This document shows positions 33,116 through 43,700 of a DNA stretch of 52,278 bases, one piece after another. The notes below the pieces were generated by a model. It was not told the origin of the DNA. It searched no databases and was given only the letters and a program-made list of their open reading frames with translations. How positions within the stretch are numbered: position 1 is the first letter of the stretch; each line of letters begins with the position of its first letter. This stretch comes from Phycisphaerales bacterium (GTDB lineage Bacteria > Planctomycetota > Phycisphaerae > SM23-33), in assembly GCA_018644725.1 (NCBI GenBank), contig JABGPZ010000030.1, positions 1 through 52,278 of the forward strand, in the 5' to 3' direction. The translations under genes were made by a program, and so were the position numbers.

Positions 33116-33763
33116 ATGAACACGGAAGCAATCACATTACTTACCACGGCGGCCTCGCTGGGCGTGTTGCACACGCTGATCGGCCCGGACCATTACGTCC
33201 CCTTCGTCGCGATGGGAAATGCGCGCGGCTGGTCGCTGATGCGGACGCTGTGGATCACGCTGGTCTGTGGCATGGGTCACGTTCTCAGCAGTGTTCTGAT
33301 CGGCACGATTGGCATCGCCCTCGGGACGTTGGTGGGGGATGTTGCATGGCTTGAGGCCTCGCGCGGCGACATCGCAAAATGGTTGCTCATCGCGTTTGGG
33401 CTGGTGTATATGGTGTGGGGACTCCGCGCGGCGGGGAAGCGTCACGTTCATACCCACAGCCGCGGCCTCAGCGACAACGCAACGCCCTGGGTGCTGTTTT
33501 TGGTGTTCGTGTTCGGCCCGTGCGAGGTGCTGATCCCACTTTTGATGTACCCGGCAGCGGCCGTCAATACGACGCTCTGTTTCACCGTCGCGCTGGTGTT
33601 CAGCCTGTGTACTGTCGCGACGATGCTCACGTCGGTGGTGGCGCTACGCTATGGCCTGAGTCTGTTGCCGGGGCGAGTCCAGCATGGCCTGCATCGCTAT
33701 TCTCACGCACTGGCGGGCGGCTCGATCTTCGCCTGCGGAATGCTGATCCACTTCGGCCTGTAG
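33116..33763 (+). CDS. NicO/UreH-like membrane transporter
   Basis: A 215-residue protein with about six membrane segments. The first carries HTLIGPDHYVPFVAMGNARGW, a variant of the H-x4-D-H metal motif of nickel/cobalt transporters of the RcnA/UreH/NicO group. A His-rich loop KRHVHTHSRG lies between the third and fourth segments, and FGPCEVLIPLLMYPAA in the second half is also family-like. Metal export or import is the likely role; the direction cannot be told. AGAGG lies before the ATG at 33116; an upstream ATG at 33002 would read through the tRNA-like fragment. Confidence 0.75.
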   Translation: MNTEAITLLTTAASLGVLHTLIGPDHYVPFVAMGNARGWSLMRTLWITLVCGMGHVLSSVLIGTIGIALGTLVGDVAWLEASRGDIAKWLLIAFGLVYMVWGLRAAGKRHVHTHSRGLSDNATPWVLFLVFVFGPCEVLIPLLMYPAAAVNTTLCFTVALVFSLCTVATMLTSVVALRYGLSLLPGRVQHGLHRYSHALAGGSIFACGMLIHFGL

Positions 33764-33791
33764 GTGTGAGAACGATTGTTGGGAATACAGG

Positions 33792-33919
33792 TTCATGGCA
33801 GATAGAGGGGCGAGGCATTCCATCCAAATCAATGATTTATCCGGCTGGATCCTTTCGCGCCTTCGGCGCTTGAACCAATCCTGTCGCATAATAATCAGTC
33901 CATTTGAATCTGCCATGAA
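33792..33919. repeat. Small intergenic element bounded by 12-bp inverted repeats
   Basis: TTCATGGCAGAT at 33792-33803 is the exact reverse complement of 33908-33919. Inside lie a perfect palindrome around 33826-33838 (AAATCA, A, TGATTT) and a GCGCC/GGCGC hairpin at 33857-33869. No coding frame is supported. It could be a small non-autonomous element or a processed RNA. Confidence 0.45.
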
Positions 33920-33925
33920 TTTACA

Positions 33926-33961
33926 AAAAGCGACGGCAGGCCGAAGCCAACCGTCGCTTTT
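33926..33961. terminator. Bidirectional terminator
   Basis: AAAAGCGACGG (33926-33936) pairs perfectly with CCGTCGCTTTT (33951-33961). It separates the NicO-like gene from the end of the ActP-like gene on the other strand. Confidence 0.88.
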
Positions 33962-33982
33962 GATTGTGTGCAATGCGGGGGA

Positions 33983-36061
33983 TTATTCCGCGGCAGCTTT
34001 GGCCTTGGCGGCTTCGAGCTTGACGTTGTCACCCTGAGTCATCAGCGAGACGACGACCAGCGTGATGAAGCTGAGGCTGATCGAGACGATGCCGGGGTTG
34101 GAGAACGGCACGATGGCCTCTTCGCGGGCCATGCCGTAGCGGACGAACATGTCCGGCGAGAGCAGGATCCAGCCGATGGCCGAGATGATGCCCACGGTGA
34201 TCGAGGCGACGATGCCCTTGGCGGTCGTGCGCTTCCAGAACAGTAGCATGAGGATCGCCGGGAGGTTGGCCGACGCAGCGACCGCGAACGCCCAGCCCAC
34301 GAGGAACGACACGTTCATGCCCTGGAACATAATCCCGAGGACAATCGCGACGATGCCGACGCCGACGGCCGAGAGTTTTCCGGCCATGACCTTTTGCTTC
34401 TCGGTCATCTTCATGCCCGCCCAGCGGTCCATCAGGTCGTGCGCGACCGCGCCGCTGGAAGCGACAATCAAGCCGCTGACCGTGCCGAGGACCGTTGCGA
34501 ACGCAATGGCCGAAACGATGGCGAACAGCGCCACGCCGAAGGACTTCGCCAACAGCGGGGCGGACATGTTGCCGTCCGCGGGGTTGACCACGCCGGAGAC
34601 CATGGCTCCGAGGCCCATGTACATCGTCAGCACATAGAAGAAGCCGATCGCCGCGATGGCGACGATGGTGGATTTCCGCGCGCAGGCCTGGCTGGGCACG
34701 GTGTAGTAGCGGATGAGGATGTGCGGCAGGGCGGCCGTGCCGAAGAACAGCGCCAGCATCAGCGACGCGAAGTCCATCTTCTGCAGCCAGGTGCCTTCGA
34801 CCTTGAACTTCAGGCCCGGGCGCATGATCTTGTTGCCGGGGAGTTCCTTGGGATAGTAAATCGTGATGGCTTTTTCCGACAGGCCGAGCTTCTCGGTGTC
34901 GAGAGCCTGTTTCGGCCAGGTACGAACCACGGTGCCTTCGTCGGCCATGATCGCCAGGAAGCTCGCAGGGTTCATGCTTTCGACGGTCGCGGCCTTGCCG
35001 GTCTTGCCCTGGATCTTGATCAGGTTGCTGCCTTGGCGAAGTTGGTTGTCTTCGCTGGCGGGCAGGCCGTTGATCCATTGGCTGTCGTCGGCTTTGGTGG
35101 TTGCCCACTGGGTTTCGTCGAGGTGGACGCTGCCGGTTTTGGTGTCGTCCTTGGTCAGCAGCCACCACGTTTCTTTGGTGCTCGCTTTGACGGCAGGGGT
35201 GGCGGGTGTGTCGCCCTTGGCCGCAATGGCGGGCGTGGCGGGGATACTCTTCGTCAGCTTCACGAACTGCATCTTGATCTCGCCGGGGGTTTTGCCGGGG
35301 ATCTTGACGATCTGCGGGTCTTTGTAGGTTTTGTCCGCGAGGGTCAACTTGTCGTCTTGCAGCGTACCGACCAGCGTGGTGTGCTGGTGGAACTCGACTT
35401 GACCGCCCTGGTTGGGTTCGGTGGTCAGGCCGCGGCTGAGCAGGCAGCAGGTCAGGACCGTCGAGAAGACGATCAGCAGTGCGCCCTTGAGGAACTGGAC
35501 GTAGGTCGTGGAGGCCATGCCGGCCGTCGCGACGATGAAGATCACGATCGCGCCGACCATGATCACGCCCGTGGCGTGGCTCAGGCCGAGGAGCGGCTCG
35601 ACGAGCGTGCCCGCGCCGACCATCTGCGGGATGAGGTAGAAGATCGACACGGCGAGGGTACTGATGGCCGCGGCGAGCTTGATGCCCTTGGAGTTGAACT
35701 TGGCGTCCAGCGCATCGGTGAAGGTGTATTTTCCGAGGCGTTTCATCGGCTCGGCGACGATGAACAGCGCGACGATCCACCCGGCGAGATAGCCGATGGA
35801 ATATAGGAACCCGTCATAGCCCTTGGTTGCGAGCATGCCGCAAATCCCGAGGAAGCTGGCTGCCGACAGGTAGTCGCCCGCGAAGCTGATGCCGTTGACG
35901 GCCCAGTGGATGTTGCCGCCGCCGGCGAAGTAGCCCGCAGCGGATTTTGCTTTTTTGCCGAGGAAGAAGCTCAGCCACAGCACGAACAGGACGAAGCCTG
36001 CGAAGATACCAACCGCGATGGGCTGGACTTCGGCGAGGAGGGAGGTGGTCAGAAGGCTCAT
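33983..36061 (-). CDS. ActP-like cation/acetate symporter with large inserted domain
   Basis: A 692-residue SSS-family symporter. The N-terminal half (YFAGGGNIHWAVNGISFAGDYLSAASFLG, FTDALDAKFNSKGIK, YLIPQMVGAG) and the second half (ALFFGTAALPHILIRYYTVPS, AFATVLGTVSGLIVASSGAVAHDL) are those of ActP acetate permeases. Between them, at about residues 215-420, is an extra hydrophilic domain of roughly 200 residues that E. coli ActP (about 550 residues) lacks. It is Lys/Thr-rich, begins near TTEPNQGGQVEF and contains KETWWLLTKDDTKTG. Its start overlaps the YjcH-like gene by ATGA. Import of acetate or another short carboxylate is likely. Confidence 0.88.
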   Translation of the reverse strand: MSLLTTSLLAEVQPIAVGIFAGFVLFVLWLSFFLGKKAKSAAGYFAGGGNIHWAVNGISFAGDYLSAASFLGICGMLATKGYDGFLYSIGYLAGWIVALFIVAEPMKRLGKYTFTDALDAKFNSKGIKLAAAISTLAVSIFYLIPQMVGAGTLVEPLLGLSHATGVIMVGAIVIFIVATAGMASTTYVQFLKGALLIVFSTVLTCCLLSRGLTTEPNQGGQVEFHQHTTLVGTLQDDKLTLADKTYKDPQIVKIPGKTPGEIKMQFVKLTKSIPATPAIAAKGDTPATPAVKASTKETWWLLTKDDTKTGSVHLDETQWATTKADDSQWINGLPASEDNQLRQGSNLIKIQGKTGKAATVESMNPASFLAIMADEGTVVRTWPKQALDTEKLGLSEKAITIYYPKELPGNKIMRPGLKFKVEGTWLQKMDFASLMLALFFGTAALPHILIRYYTVPSQACARKSTIVAIAAIGFFYVLTMYMGLGAMVSGVVNPADGNMSAPLLAKSFGVALFAIVSAIAFATVLGTVSGLIVASSGAVAHDLMDRWAGMKMTEKQKVMAGKLSAVGVGIVAIVLGIMFQGMNVSFLVGWAFAVAASANLPAILMLLFWKRTTAKGIVASITVGIISAIGWILLSPDMFVRYGMAREEAIVPFSNPGIVSISLSFITLVVVSLMTQGDNVKLEAAKAKAAAE

Positions 36062-36360
36062 GCTTGCACCTCCGTGTCGCTCGCGGTGTCAGCGGCCTTG
36101 AGGGCCTTTTCTTTCCGGGTGCACAGCGCGTTGTAGATCAGCGCCTGAACCAGCGCGAGGATGATCAGGCCAAAGCCATAGACCACCGCGAGGTTCATGC
36201 CGAGAAAGACGGGTTTTTCCATCAGCTTGGCGTTGGTGAGGTTGATCGTGACAAAGCCGATGTAAATCACGGCGTAGATCGCGAACATCCACAAGCCCAA
36301 TTTGGTCTTGTAGGCCGTGCCATAGTCTTTGCCTTGGGGGGCAGCCGGTTCGTGTAGCAT
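36058..36360 (-). CDS. DUF485 (YjcH-like) membrane protein
   Basis: A 100-residue protein with two membrane segments (LGLWMFAIYAVIYIGFVTINL and LGMNLAVVYGFGLIILALVQALIY) and the DUF485 pattern around them. In many bacteria this gene immediately precedes actP, as here, and the two reading frames overlap by four bases. A role in supporting the symporter is inferred from this pairing. Confidence 0.9.
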   Translation of the reverse strand: MLHEPAAPQGKDYGTAYKTKLGLWMFAIYAVIYIGFVTINLTNAKLMEKPVFLGMNLAVVYGFGLIILALVQALIYNALCTRKEKALKAADTASDTEVQA

Positions 36361-36560
36361 GTGTGATCCTTTGTTGTGGGAAAGGTGGCCGAATGGCCTT
36401 GTTTTGACACCTGATTGCCAAAAATCAAGCGCGTATCATACACACTTTTCAGAAAAGATCACGCATTATTTCGGTGCGAAATAGAATTCTGTGAAATTAT
36501 TCACACGATGACGAAATACAATCGTTGAGGATTCACAGGTGGTGTAGAGCTGGTCGGGCC
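36361..36560. promoter_or_regulatory. Upstream region of the YjcH/ActP operon
   Basis: About 200 bases between the protease end and the operon start on the minus strand. It has a plausible minus-strand -10 TATGAT near 36433-36438 and an inverted pair GTGAA/TTCAC at 36491-36504 that could be an operator. No clear -35 was found. Confidence 0.35.
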
Positions 36561-37499
36561 TTATTTTTTGATCAGTTTGTGGATTTGGCTGACGGGGATG
36601 GTCTGTTTGAAGACCATTTGGAGGTCGCGAGCGATGCCCTTTTTCATGGAGTAGTAGGCCGAGTAGGTGCTGGAGACGACACCGGCGATATTTCCATTGG
36701 GGCCGAAAATGGGCCCGCCGCTGGAGCCGGCCGCATAGTCGGCGGTGACCGTCATCATGATGGTCTTGGCGGTTTTCTTCCCCTTGATGCGATTGCTGGT
36801 TTGGAAGAAGCGCGAGACGAGGCCGTGGGTCAGCGAGAACAGGCGACCCTTGGGGTGGCTGATGCAGGTGACTTCCGAGCCGACCGGCGGATTGGCAGCC
36901 AACAGGGGCGCGGGGGTGAGTTTGTCTTTCCCCGTGTCGACGCGAAGAATTGCAAGGTCGTCGGCTTCGCTGGCGGCGAGAACTTCCATGACGGGGAAGA
37001 CCTTGCCCGCGCGGGTCATCACGGCTATGGCCTTATCGCTGGGGTTGTTGACGACGTGGTAGTTCGTTACGAAGGTCGATTCGGTGATCGCGAATCCGCT
37101 GGCGGGGTTGACGTGCCATTTCGGGCAGTGTTTGCATTTGTAGAACCCGCCGACAAGAAGGGTGCTTTGGGCGCGATTGGCGTAGATCGCCTCGGGCGTC
37201 ATGGGTGTTTTCGAGGGCGCGGGGAGGGTCAGGGCGCACTGTTTGCGGCTAAGCTGCTTGATGAGGTCGGTCATCGGTGTGATCTTTTTGGCCTTGAACA
37301 GTTCATCGGTTTTGCGAGACATCAGGGCGACCATGCCTTGGTCATCAATCGCGGGGCAATCGTCGGGCTCGGCGGCGGCGTTGGCGGGGGGTGTGACCGT
37401 CTCTCCCGAGCAGGCACAATTGGACGTCGCGCAGGGGGTGGTGGTCGAACAGCCGGCGATGAGGATCAGGCCGCAGAGGCCGAGGGCGAATTGGCGCAT
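36561..37499 (-). CDS. Trypsin-like serine protease lipoprotein
   Basis: A 312-residue lipoprotein with lipobox LIAGC (Cys17) and a short Cys-rich mature N-terminus (CATSNCACSGETV). The protease core has FVTNYHVVNN with His148, EADDLAILRVD with Asp181 and DYAAGSSGGPIFG with Ser260, the HtrA-like catalytic triad. A CKHCPKWH segment just before the core is unusual and may bind metal or form a disulfide. No PDZ domain is present, so it is not a full HtrA. It probably works at the outer-membrane face of the periplasm. Confidence 0.88.
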   Translation of the reverse strand: MRQFALGLCGLILIAGCSTTTPCATSNCACSGETVTPPANAAAEPDDCPAIDDQGMVALMSRKTDELFKAKKITPMTDLIKQLSRKQCALTLPAPSKTPMTPEAIYANRAQSTLLVGGFYKCKHCPKWHVNPASGFAITESTFVTNYHVVNNPSDKAIAVMTRAGKVFPVMEVLAASEADDLAILRVDTGKDKLTPAPLLAANPPVGSEVTCISHPKGRLFSLTHGLVSRFFQTSNRIKGKKTAKTIMMTVTADYAAGSSGGPIFGPNGNIAGVVSSTYSAYYSMKKGIARDLQMVFKQTIPVSQIHKLIKK

Positions 37500-37730
37500 G
37501 GAAATCTCCTGGGGTAAGTGGTCTCTATTAATGTCTCGGATGGGAAATAGTTTCGGTTCGGGACCGATTACAGAAAGAAAGATTTTTGAACATTCTCCAT
37601 TTTTTGCATTTTTTGAAAACTTCCGGCGAGGTTATGCATCCAAGGGGTTGTACAATAGATACGCTTTGGGTGAATTCTGGACGAATTTCGAATTCATCTC
37701 TCGAACCCCCTCTCTTGTAAGGAGATCGCG
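37500..37730. other. Intergenic region before the alpha-2-macroglobulin gene
   Basis: AT-rich spacer between divergent genes. A possible -10 TACAAT is at 37651-37656 without a good -35. AAGGAGA at about 37718 is the ribosome binding site of the next gene. Nothing else is seen. Confidence 0.4.
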
Positions 37731-40700
37731 ATGAAATACGCTAAATGGATGCTACTTCTTGTGTTGGCAACGGTTATCTTTTCGAGCGACATGTTCGCCT
37801 CCAAGCCGCTTGCGCCGCAAAATCCCTACAAGGCTGCTCAGGCGGCCGAGAAAAAAGGGAACTACCGCGACGCCTACAACCTGTACCGCAAGGCACTCGA
37901 AACCAAAGGCGCGATTACGGCCCAGCAGGCCGAGGCGGCTCTGGGGAAGGGGGTTTACTGTCTCCAGCGTCTCAACCAGTACAACAAGATGGACGAGTTT
38001 GTCGAGGCGATGCTCAAGGTCGAGCACCAGAAGGACAACTACTACCTCGTCAACCGCGCCGCGCAATATTATCGCCAGGTACAGCACTACGGCTATATCG
38101 TCGCCGGCGAATATCATCGCGGCAGCCATCGCGGCGGCGGGCGCTGGGTCTATAGCACCGAGCGCGACAACATGCGCGCACTGCAACTGATGGAACGCGC
38201 GGAGAAACTGCTGGTCAAGTGCGACGTTCCGGTCGGCACTCAGGCGAATTTCTACCGCGTCTTCGCGGGCTATTTCCTCAAGCAACCCTGGCAGATGACC
38301 GCGCTGAGCGACACGTCGAAGCTGCCTGACTATGGCAATGGCTATCGTGGCGGCGGGCGGGGGTATCCCGTCAACGCTCAGGGCGAGCCGATCTACTTCT
38401 TCGTGCCCAAGAGCTACCAGGCCGCGAAAAATGACGGCGAACGCTGGCGCTGGCTGCTGAAAAAGTCGAGCGAACTCCGCAAGAACCCCAATCAGGAACT
38501 TTCGGCTGTCGCCAATTTTGCGCACGGCTATCTCGGTGTGCAAACGCTCCGGCAATATTCCAACTTCTTTGGCCGCAGCAACGAAGCCGACGAGAAGGCG
38601 AACCAAAAGGGCGTCTGGGCGATCCACACCCTCACCGACACCGAGACCATTGCCCGCACCGCTGGCGGGATTAAGCGTTTGACTCTGCCCAAAGAGTATC
38701 AGTTTGTGCGCTATTACCGCGAGACGAAAAACAAGTACACTCTTGCGGGTATTTTTGAAAACCGCCGTCAATACACCGAAGCGGCCATCCTCCGCGACCA
38801 GATCGTCAAAGAGCAAAATTATCCCGCGACGATCAAGAATCTTGAATCGCAACTCAAAGTGCTCGAAGCGCAGATCAAAAAGGGCGTCCCCGCCAAGCAG
38901 AAACGTAGCTACGACGACCGCCTTCGCAGTGTCAAGAAGCAGCTTGAAATGTATCGCCGCGTGGTGAAAAAGGATGATGCGAAGCTCTATGTCCCGATGA
39001 GGGATGAACATGGCTGCTGGCAGCAGCTGTGTCAGCTTCGCGGGAACATGGGCCAGTTCGAGTCCGTAATGACCCAGCCCTCGGGCAAGGGCGCGACGCT
39101 GCAATATCGCTTCCGCAACGCGACCAAGGCGACTTTCACTGCCGAGGAAATCGACATTGAAAAACTCCTCACCGACTGCAAGAACTACATCAAGTCCAAG
39201 CCCGCCAAGTACAACTGGCAGGATTGGCGCAACAACACCGAGGTCACCAACATTGGCCAGCGTCTGATTAGTGGATTCAAGACGGTTCCGAATATGGCAC
39301 CGAATCAGATGAGACTGAATCCGTCGGCCAATGACGCCAAACTCCAGATTGGCCAGATCGGGTATCAGCTCGTCAAGAATGACAAAGTTAAGTACATCAC
39401 CAAGAAGACGGCCGAGTGGTCGATGGATCTCAAGCCCCGCACGAATCACTGGGACAAGCGCATCACCGTCACCACTCCGCTGCAGAAGGCTGGCGCGTAT
39501 CTCGTGACGGCCAAGCTCGCCAACGGCAACATCTCCAAGATCATCGTATGGGTGGCTGACACCGTCCTCGTCGAGAAGAACATCGAGAAGGGCAAGAAGC
39601 TGTACTACGTCGCCGACGCGATTACCGGCAAGCCGATTGAAAAGGCCAATATTGAGTTCTTTGCCTATCGCCGCCATTACACAGGAAACAGTACCTACCG
39701 TTGGGACATCAAGAATTTCAGCGAGCACACCGACGTCGATGGCATGGCGTATCTCGACAATAGCAAAATCCCCGGCAACCACAGTTGGACCGTGCTGGCG
39801 ATGGCGCGCACCAAGGCTGGCCGCCTGGCATATACCGGCTTCCGTAACGTGTGGTACAATTCCTCGTCGGCCTCTCAGCCGTCCGTCACGCGATTGTTCT
39901 ATCTCACCGACCGCCCGGCCTATCGGCCGAAGCAAACCGTGAAATGGAAATTCTGGTACAACAGCGCCAACTACGGCAAGAAAAATTACGACAGCCCCTA
40001 CGCAAAGCGCAAGGCCTATGTCCGCATCGACACCCCACGCGGCGAAAAAGCGTGGGACGGTTATGTGACCCTCGACAAATTTGGCGGCGCGAATGGCGAA
40101 TTGGCCCTCAAGGCCGGTTGCCAACTTGGCACGTATCGTTGGCATGCCCGGTGGGCCCCGAACAGTGGCCATCTCGGTGGCGGCAGTTTCCGCGTCGAGG
40201 AATACAAAAAGCCCGAATACGAAGTCACCGTCGAAGCGCCGAAAGATCCCGTCGCGCTCGGCGAAACCATCAAGGCCAAGGTGATCGCGAAATACTATTT
40301 CGGCGGCGCCGTGACCGACGCGAAGGTCAAGTACAAGGTCCTCCGCAAGGAGCACAGCGCGAACTGGTATCCGGCCGACCATTGGGACTGGCTCTACGGC
40401 AGCGGCTACTGGTGGTTTGGATATGATTACACATGGTATCCGGGCTGGCGCAGCTGGGGCTGCAAGCGGCCGTACCATCCGTGGTGGGGCTGGCGACCGA
40501 CGCCACAGCCCGAACTCGTCGCCGAGGGCGAAGCGAAAATCGGCAAAGACGGCACGTTCGAAATCCCGATTGACACCTCCCTCGCCAAGGCGATGCACCC
40601 CGACCGCGATCACAAATATGAAATCACCGCCGAGGTCCGCGACGCGTCGCGCCGCACCATCGTCGGCACGGGCCAGGTCCTCGTCAGCCGCAAACCGTTC

Positions 40701-43700
40701 AAGGTCCACACTTGGGTTGACCGCGGATTCTATCGCGTCGGCGACAAAATCGAAGTGAACTACTTCGCCCGCCGTCTCGACGGCAAGGCCGTTTCCGGCA
40801 AGGGCAGCCTCAAGCTCTACAAGATCGGCTACACCACCGGCAAACATGGCGAACCCGTCCCCGTCGAAACCCTCGAAGGAACGTGGAACAACGACGTCGA
40901 CGACTCCGGCAAGATGTGCCAGCCGCTCGACGCGACCCTCCCCGGGCAGTACCGCGTGAGCTGCTCGGTCACCGACAACCAAGGCCACACCATCGAAGGT
41001 GCGCAAGTCTTCACGGTCTGGGGCAAGGGCGATACGGGCAAAGACTATCGCTACAACGGCCTGGAATTGTTGCCGGATCGCAAGAACTATAAATCCGGCG
41101 ACACGGTGAGCCTGCGCGTGAACACCGCCAAGCGCGACTCGACGGTGCTGCTGTTCACCCGCTGCGCCAATGGCCTGTGTCCCACCCCCAAGGTCCTCCG
41201 GCTCAACGGCCGTTCGGTGGCCGAGGCGATCAAACTGACTGACGTGGATATGCCGAACATCTTCATCGAGGCCGTCACGATTGCCGACGGCAAGGTGCAC
41301 AATGAAATCCGTCAAATCGCCGTGCCGCCCAAAAAGCGCATCGCGAAGATCAAGATCGAGACCGACAAGACCGAATATCTCCCCGGCAAGAAAGCCAAGG
41401 TCAAGCTGCTCGTCACCGATCACACCGGCGAGCCGTTCAGCGGGCAAGTCGCGCTGACGATGTATGACAAGTCGGTGGAATACATTTCCGGCGGCAGCAA
41501 CATCGGCGACATTCGCAAAGTGTTCTGGGGCTGGAAACGTAACCACAGCCGTCAGTTGGCCCACTCGCTGCAAAAGGGCTGCTCCAATCTCGTCCTGCCG
41601 GGCCACGGCCCGATGCGGTTTGTGGGGTGCTTCGGCCATAGTGTCGCCGACACGCCTAGTAAAAGGCGCGAGGCAGGATTTGCCGTGGGCGCTGAGGTCA
41701 TGGCGATGGATTGTATCGCAAAGGAGTCAGCTGAAGACGGCCGGTTCCGCGCCCAGTCCAGGATGATCGCTGCGCCCAAGCCTTCGGCTGCGCCGATGAC
41801 GAAATCGCGGGCGAAGAAGGACGTGGGCTATTTCGCGAATGGCAAGGGAGAAAAGGCCGCTGAAGGCAATGCCGCTGGCGGGAATCAACCCGCTGTGGCG
41901 GTTCGCAGCAAGTTCGCGGACACGGCCAAGTGGATCGCTGCGCTGGCGACTGCGAAAAATGGCGTGGCCGAAATTGAAATCGAAATGCCCGAGAACCTCA
42001 CGACGTGGAAAACGCGGACGTGGGTGATGGGCAAAGGATGCGAAGTGGGGGCGGCCGATGTGGAAGTCCTCACCACCAAGCCCGTGATCTGCCGGCTGCA
42101 AGCGCCGCGCTTCTTCGTCCAGAAGGACGAGTGCGTGCTGTCGGCGGTCGTGATGAACCGCGCGAAGAAAGAACTCACAATCAAGGTTGTCCTCGGCCTG
42201 GGCAACAGCCCGATGGAACTCATCGCGGGCAATGCGACCCAAAGCGTCACCATTCCGGCCGGCGGGTCCAAGCGCGTCGATTGGCGCGTGAAGGTCACGG
42301 ACGAAGGCACCGCGAAAATTACCATGACCGCGACTGGCCCGACGAAGGACCTCTCCGACGCGATGGTCAAGAGCTTCCCGTGCAAGGTCCACGGCATGTT
42401 GAAAACCGAGAGCTATTCCGGCGTGATCCGCGCCGATGGCAAGAGCGGCACGATTCAGATTCGCGTGCCCAAGGAACGCCGTCCCGCCCAGAGCCGTCTG
42501 GAAGTTCGCTACAGCCCGACGCTGGCGGGGGCGATGCTCGACGCGCTGCCGTACCTGATCGAATATCCCTACGGCTGCACCGAGCAGACGTTGAACCGCT
42601 TCCTGCCTGCAGTGATTACCCGCAAGACGTTGCAGAATCTCAACATCGATCTCGCGGAAATCGAGAAGCATCGCACGAACCTCAACGCGCAGGAAATCGG
42701 CGACGACAAGGCCCGCATCGCGGCCGACTGGAAACGCACCACGGAAACATGGCGGACCCGTCACGGTCACCTCAACAGCCCTGTCTTCAACAAGGCTGTG
42801 CTCGACGACGTGGTCAAACAGGGCGTCAACCGCCTGATCTCGCAGCAATGCTCCGACGGCGGGTGGGGCTGGTTCAAGGGCGACCACAGCTATGCCCACA
42901 CCACGGCCGTCGTGGTTCACGGGCTGATCATCGCCAAGCAGTGTGACGTGGCGATTGTGCCCGGGACGATTGAACGCGGGCTGAAGTGGCTCAAACGTCA
43001 TCAGGATGGCGAAGTGCGCAAGCTGCAAAACGGGACGAAAACCATCGCCGGTGGCACGCACCCCCGGCCTTGGAAAACCCGGGCGTCGAACCTCGACGCG
43101 CTCGTGGCGAAGGTGCTGCTCGAAGGCGGCGCGAAGTATGACTGCAAGGAAATGCGCGACTTCCTCTATCGCGACCGGCTGAAGCTGAGCGTGTACGGCC
43201 AGTGCCTTGTCGGGACCGTTCTCGACATGGCCAAGGACACCCGCGTCGCGATGGTCGTCAAGAACATCGACCAGTTCCTCAAGGTCGATGACGAGAACCA
43301 GTCGGCCTATCTGGAACTGCCGCAGGGTTGCTACTGGTGGTACTGGTACGGCAGCGAGATCGAAGCCAACGCGGCCTACCTCAAGCTGCTCGCCAAGTAT
43401 GACCCCAAGGGCAAAAAAGCGTCTGGGCTGGTGAAGTATCTGCTGAACAACCGCCGCCACGCGACGTACTGGAACTCGACGCGCGACACGGCCTACTGCG
43501 TCGAAGCGTTCGCCGATTACATCAAGGCCTCCGGCGAGGCCAAGCCCGACATGGAAGTCGAAGTCCTCATCGATGGCAAGGTCCACAAGACGGTGAAAAT
43601 CAACGCGAAGAATCTCTTCACCTATGACAACAAGCTGGTCCTCACCGGCGACGCCGTCACCGACGGCAAGCACACCGTCACGCTGCGGCGCAAAGGCAAA

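Noticed and set aside
37752-41639. A 1295-codon open frame on the minus strand
   Set aside because: It is antisense to the alpha-2-macroglobulin gene, has no export signal, ribosome binding site or recognisable domain, and arises from the GC-rich codon use of the real gene.
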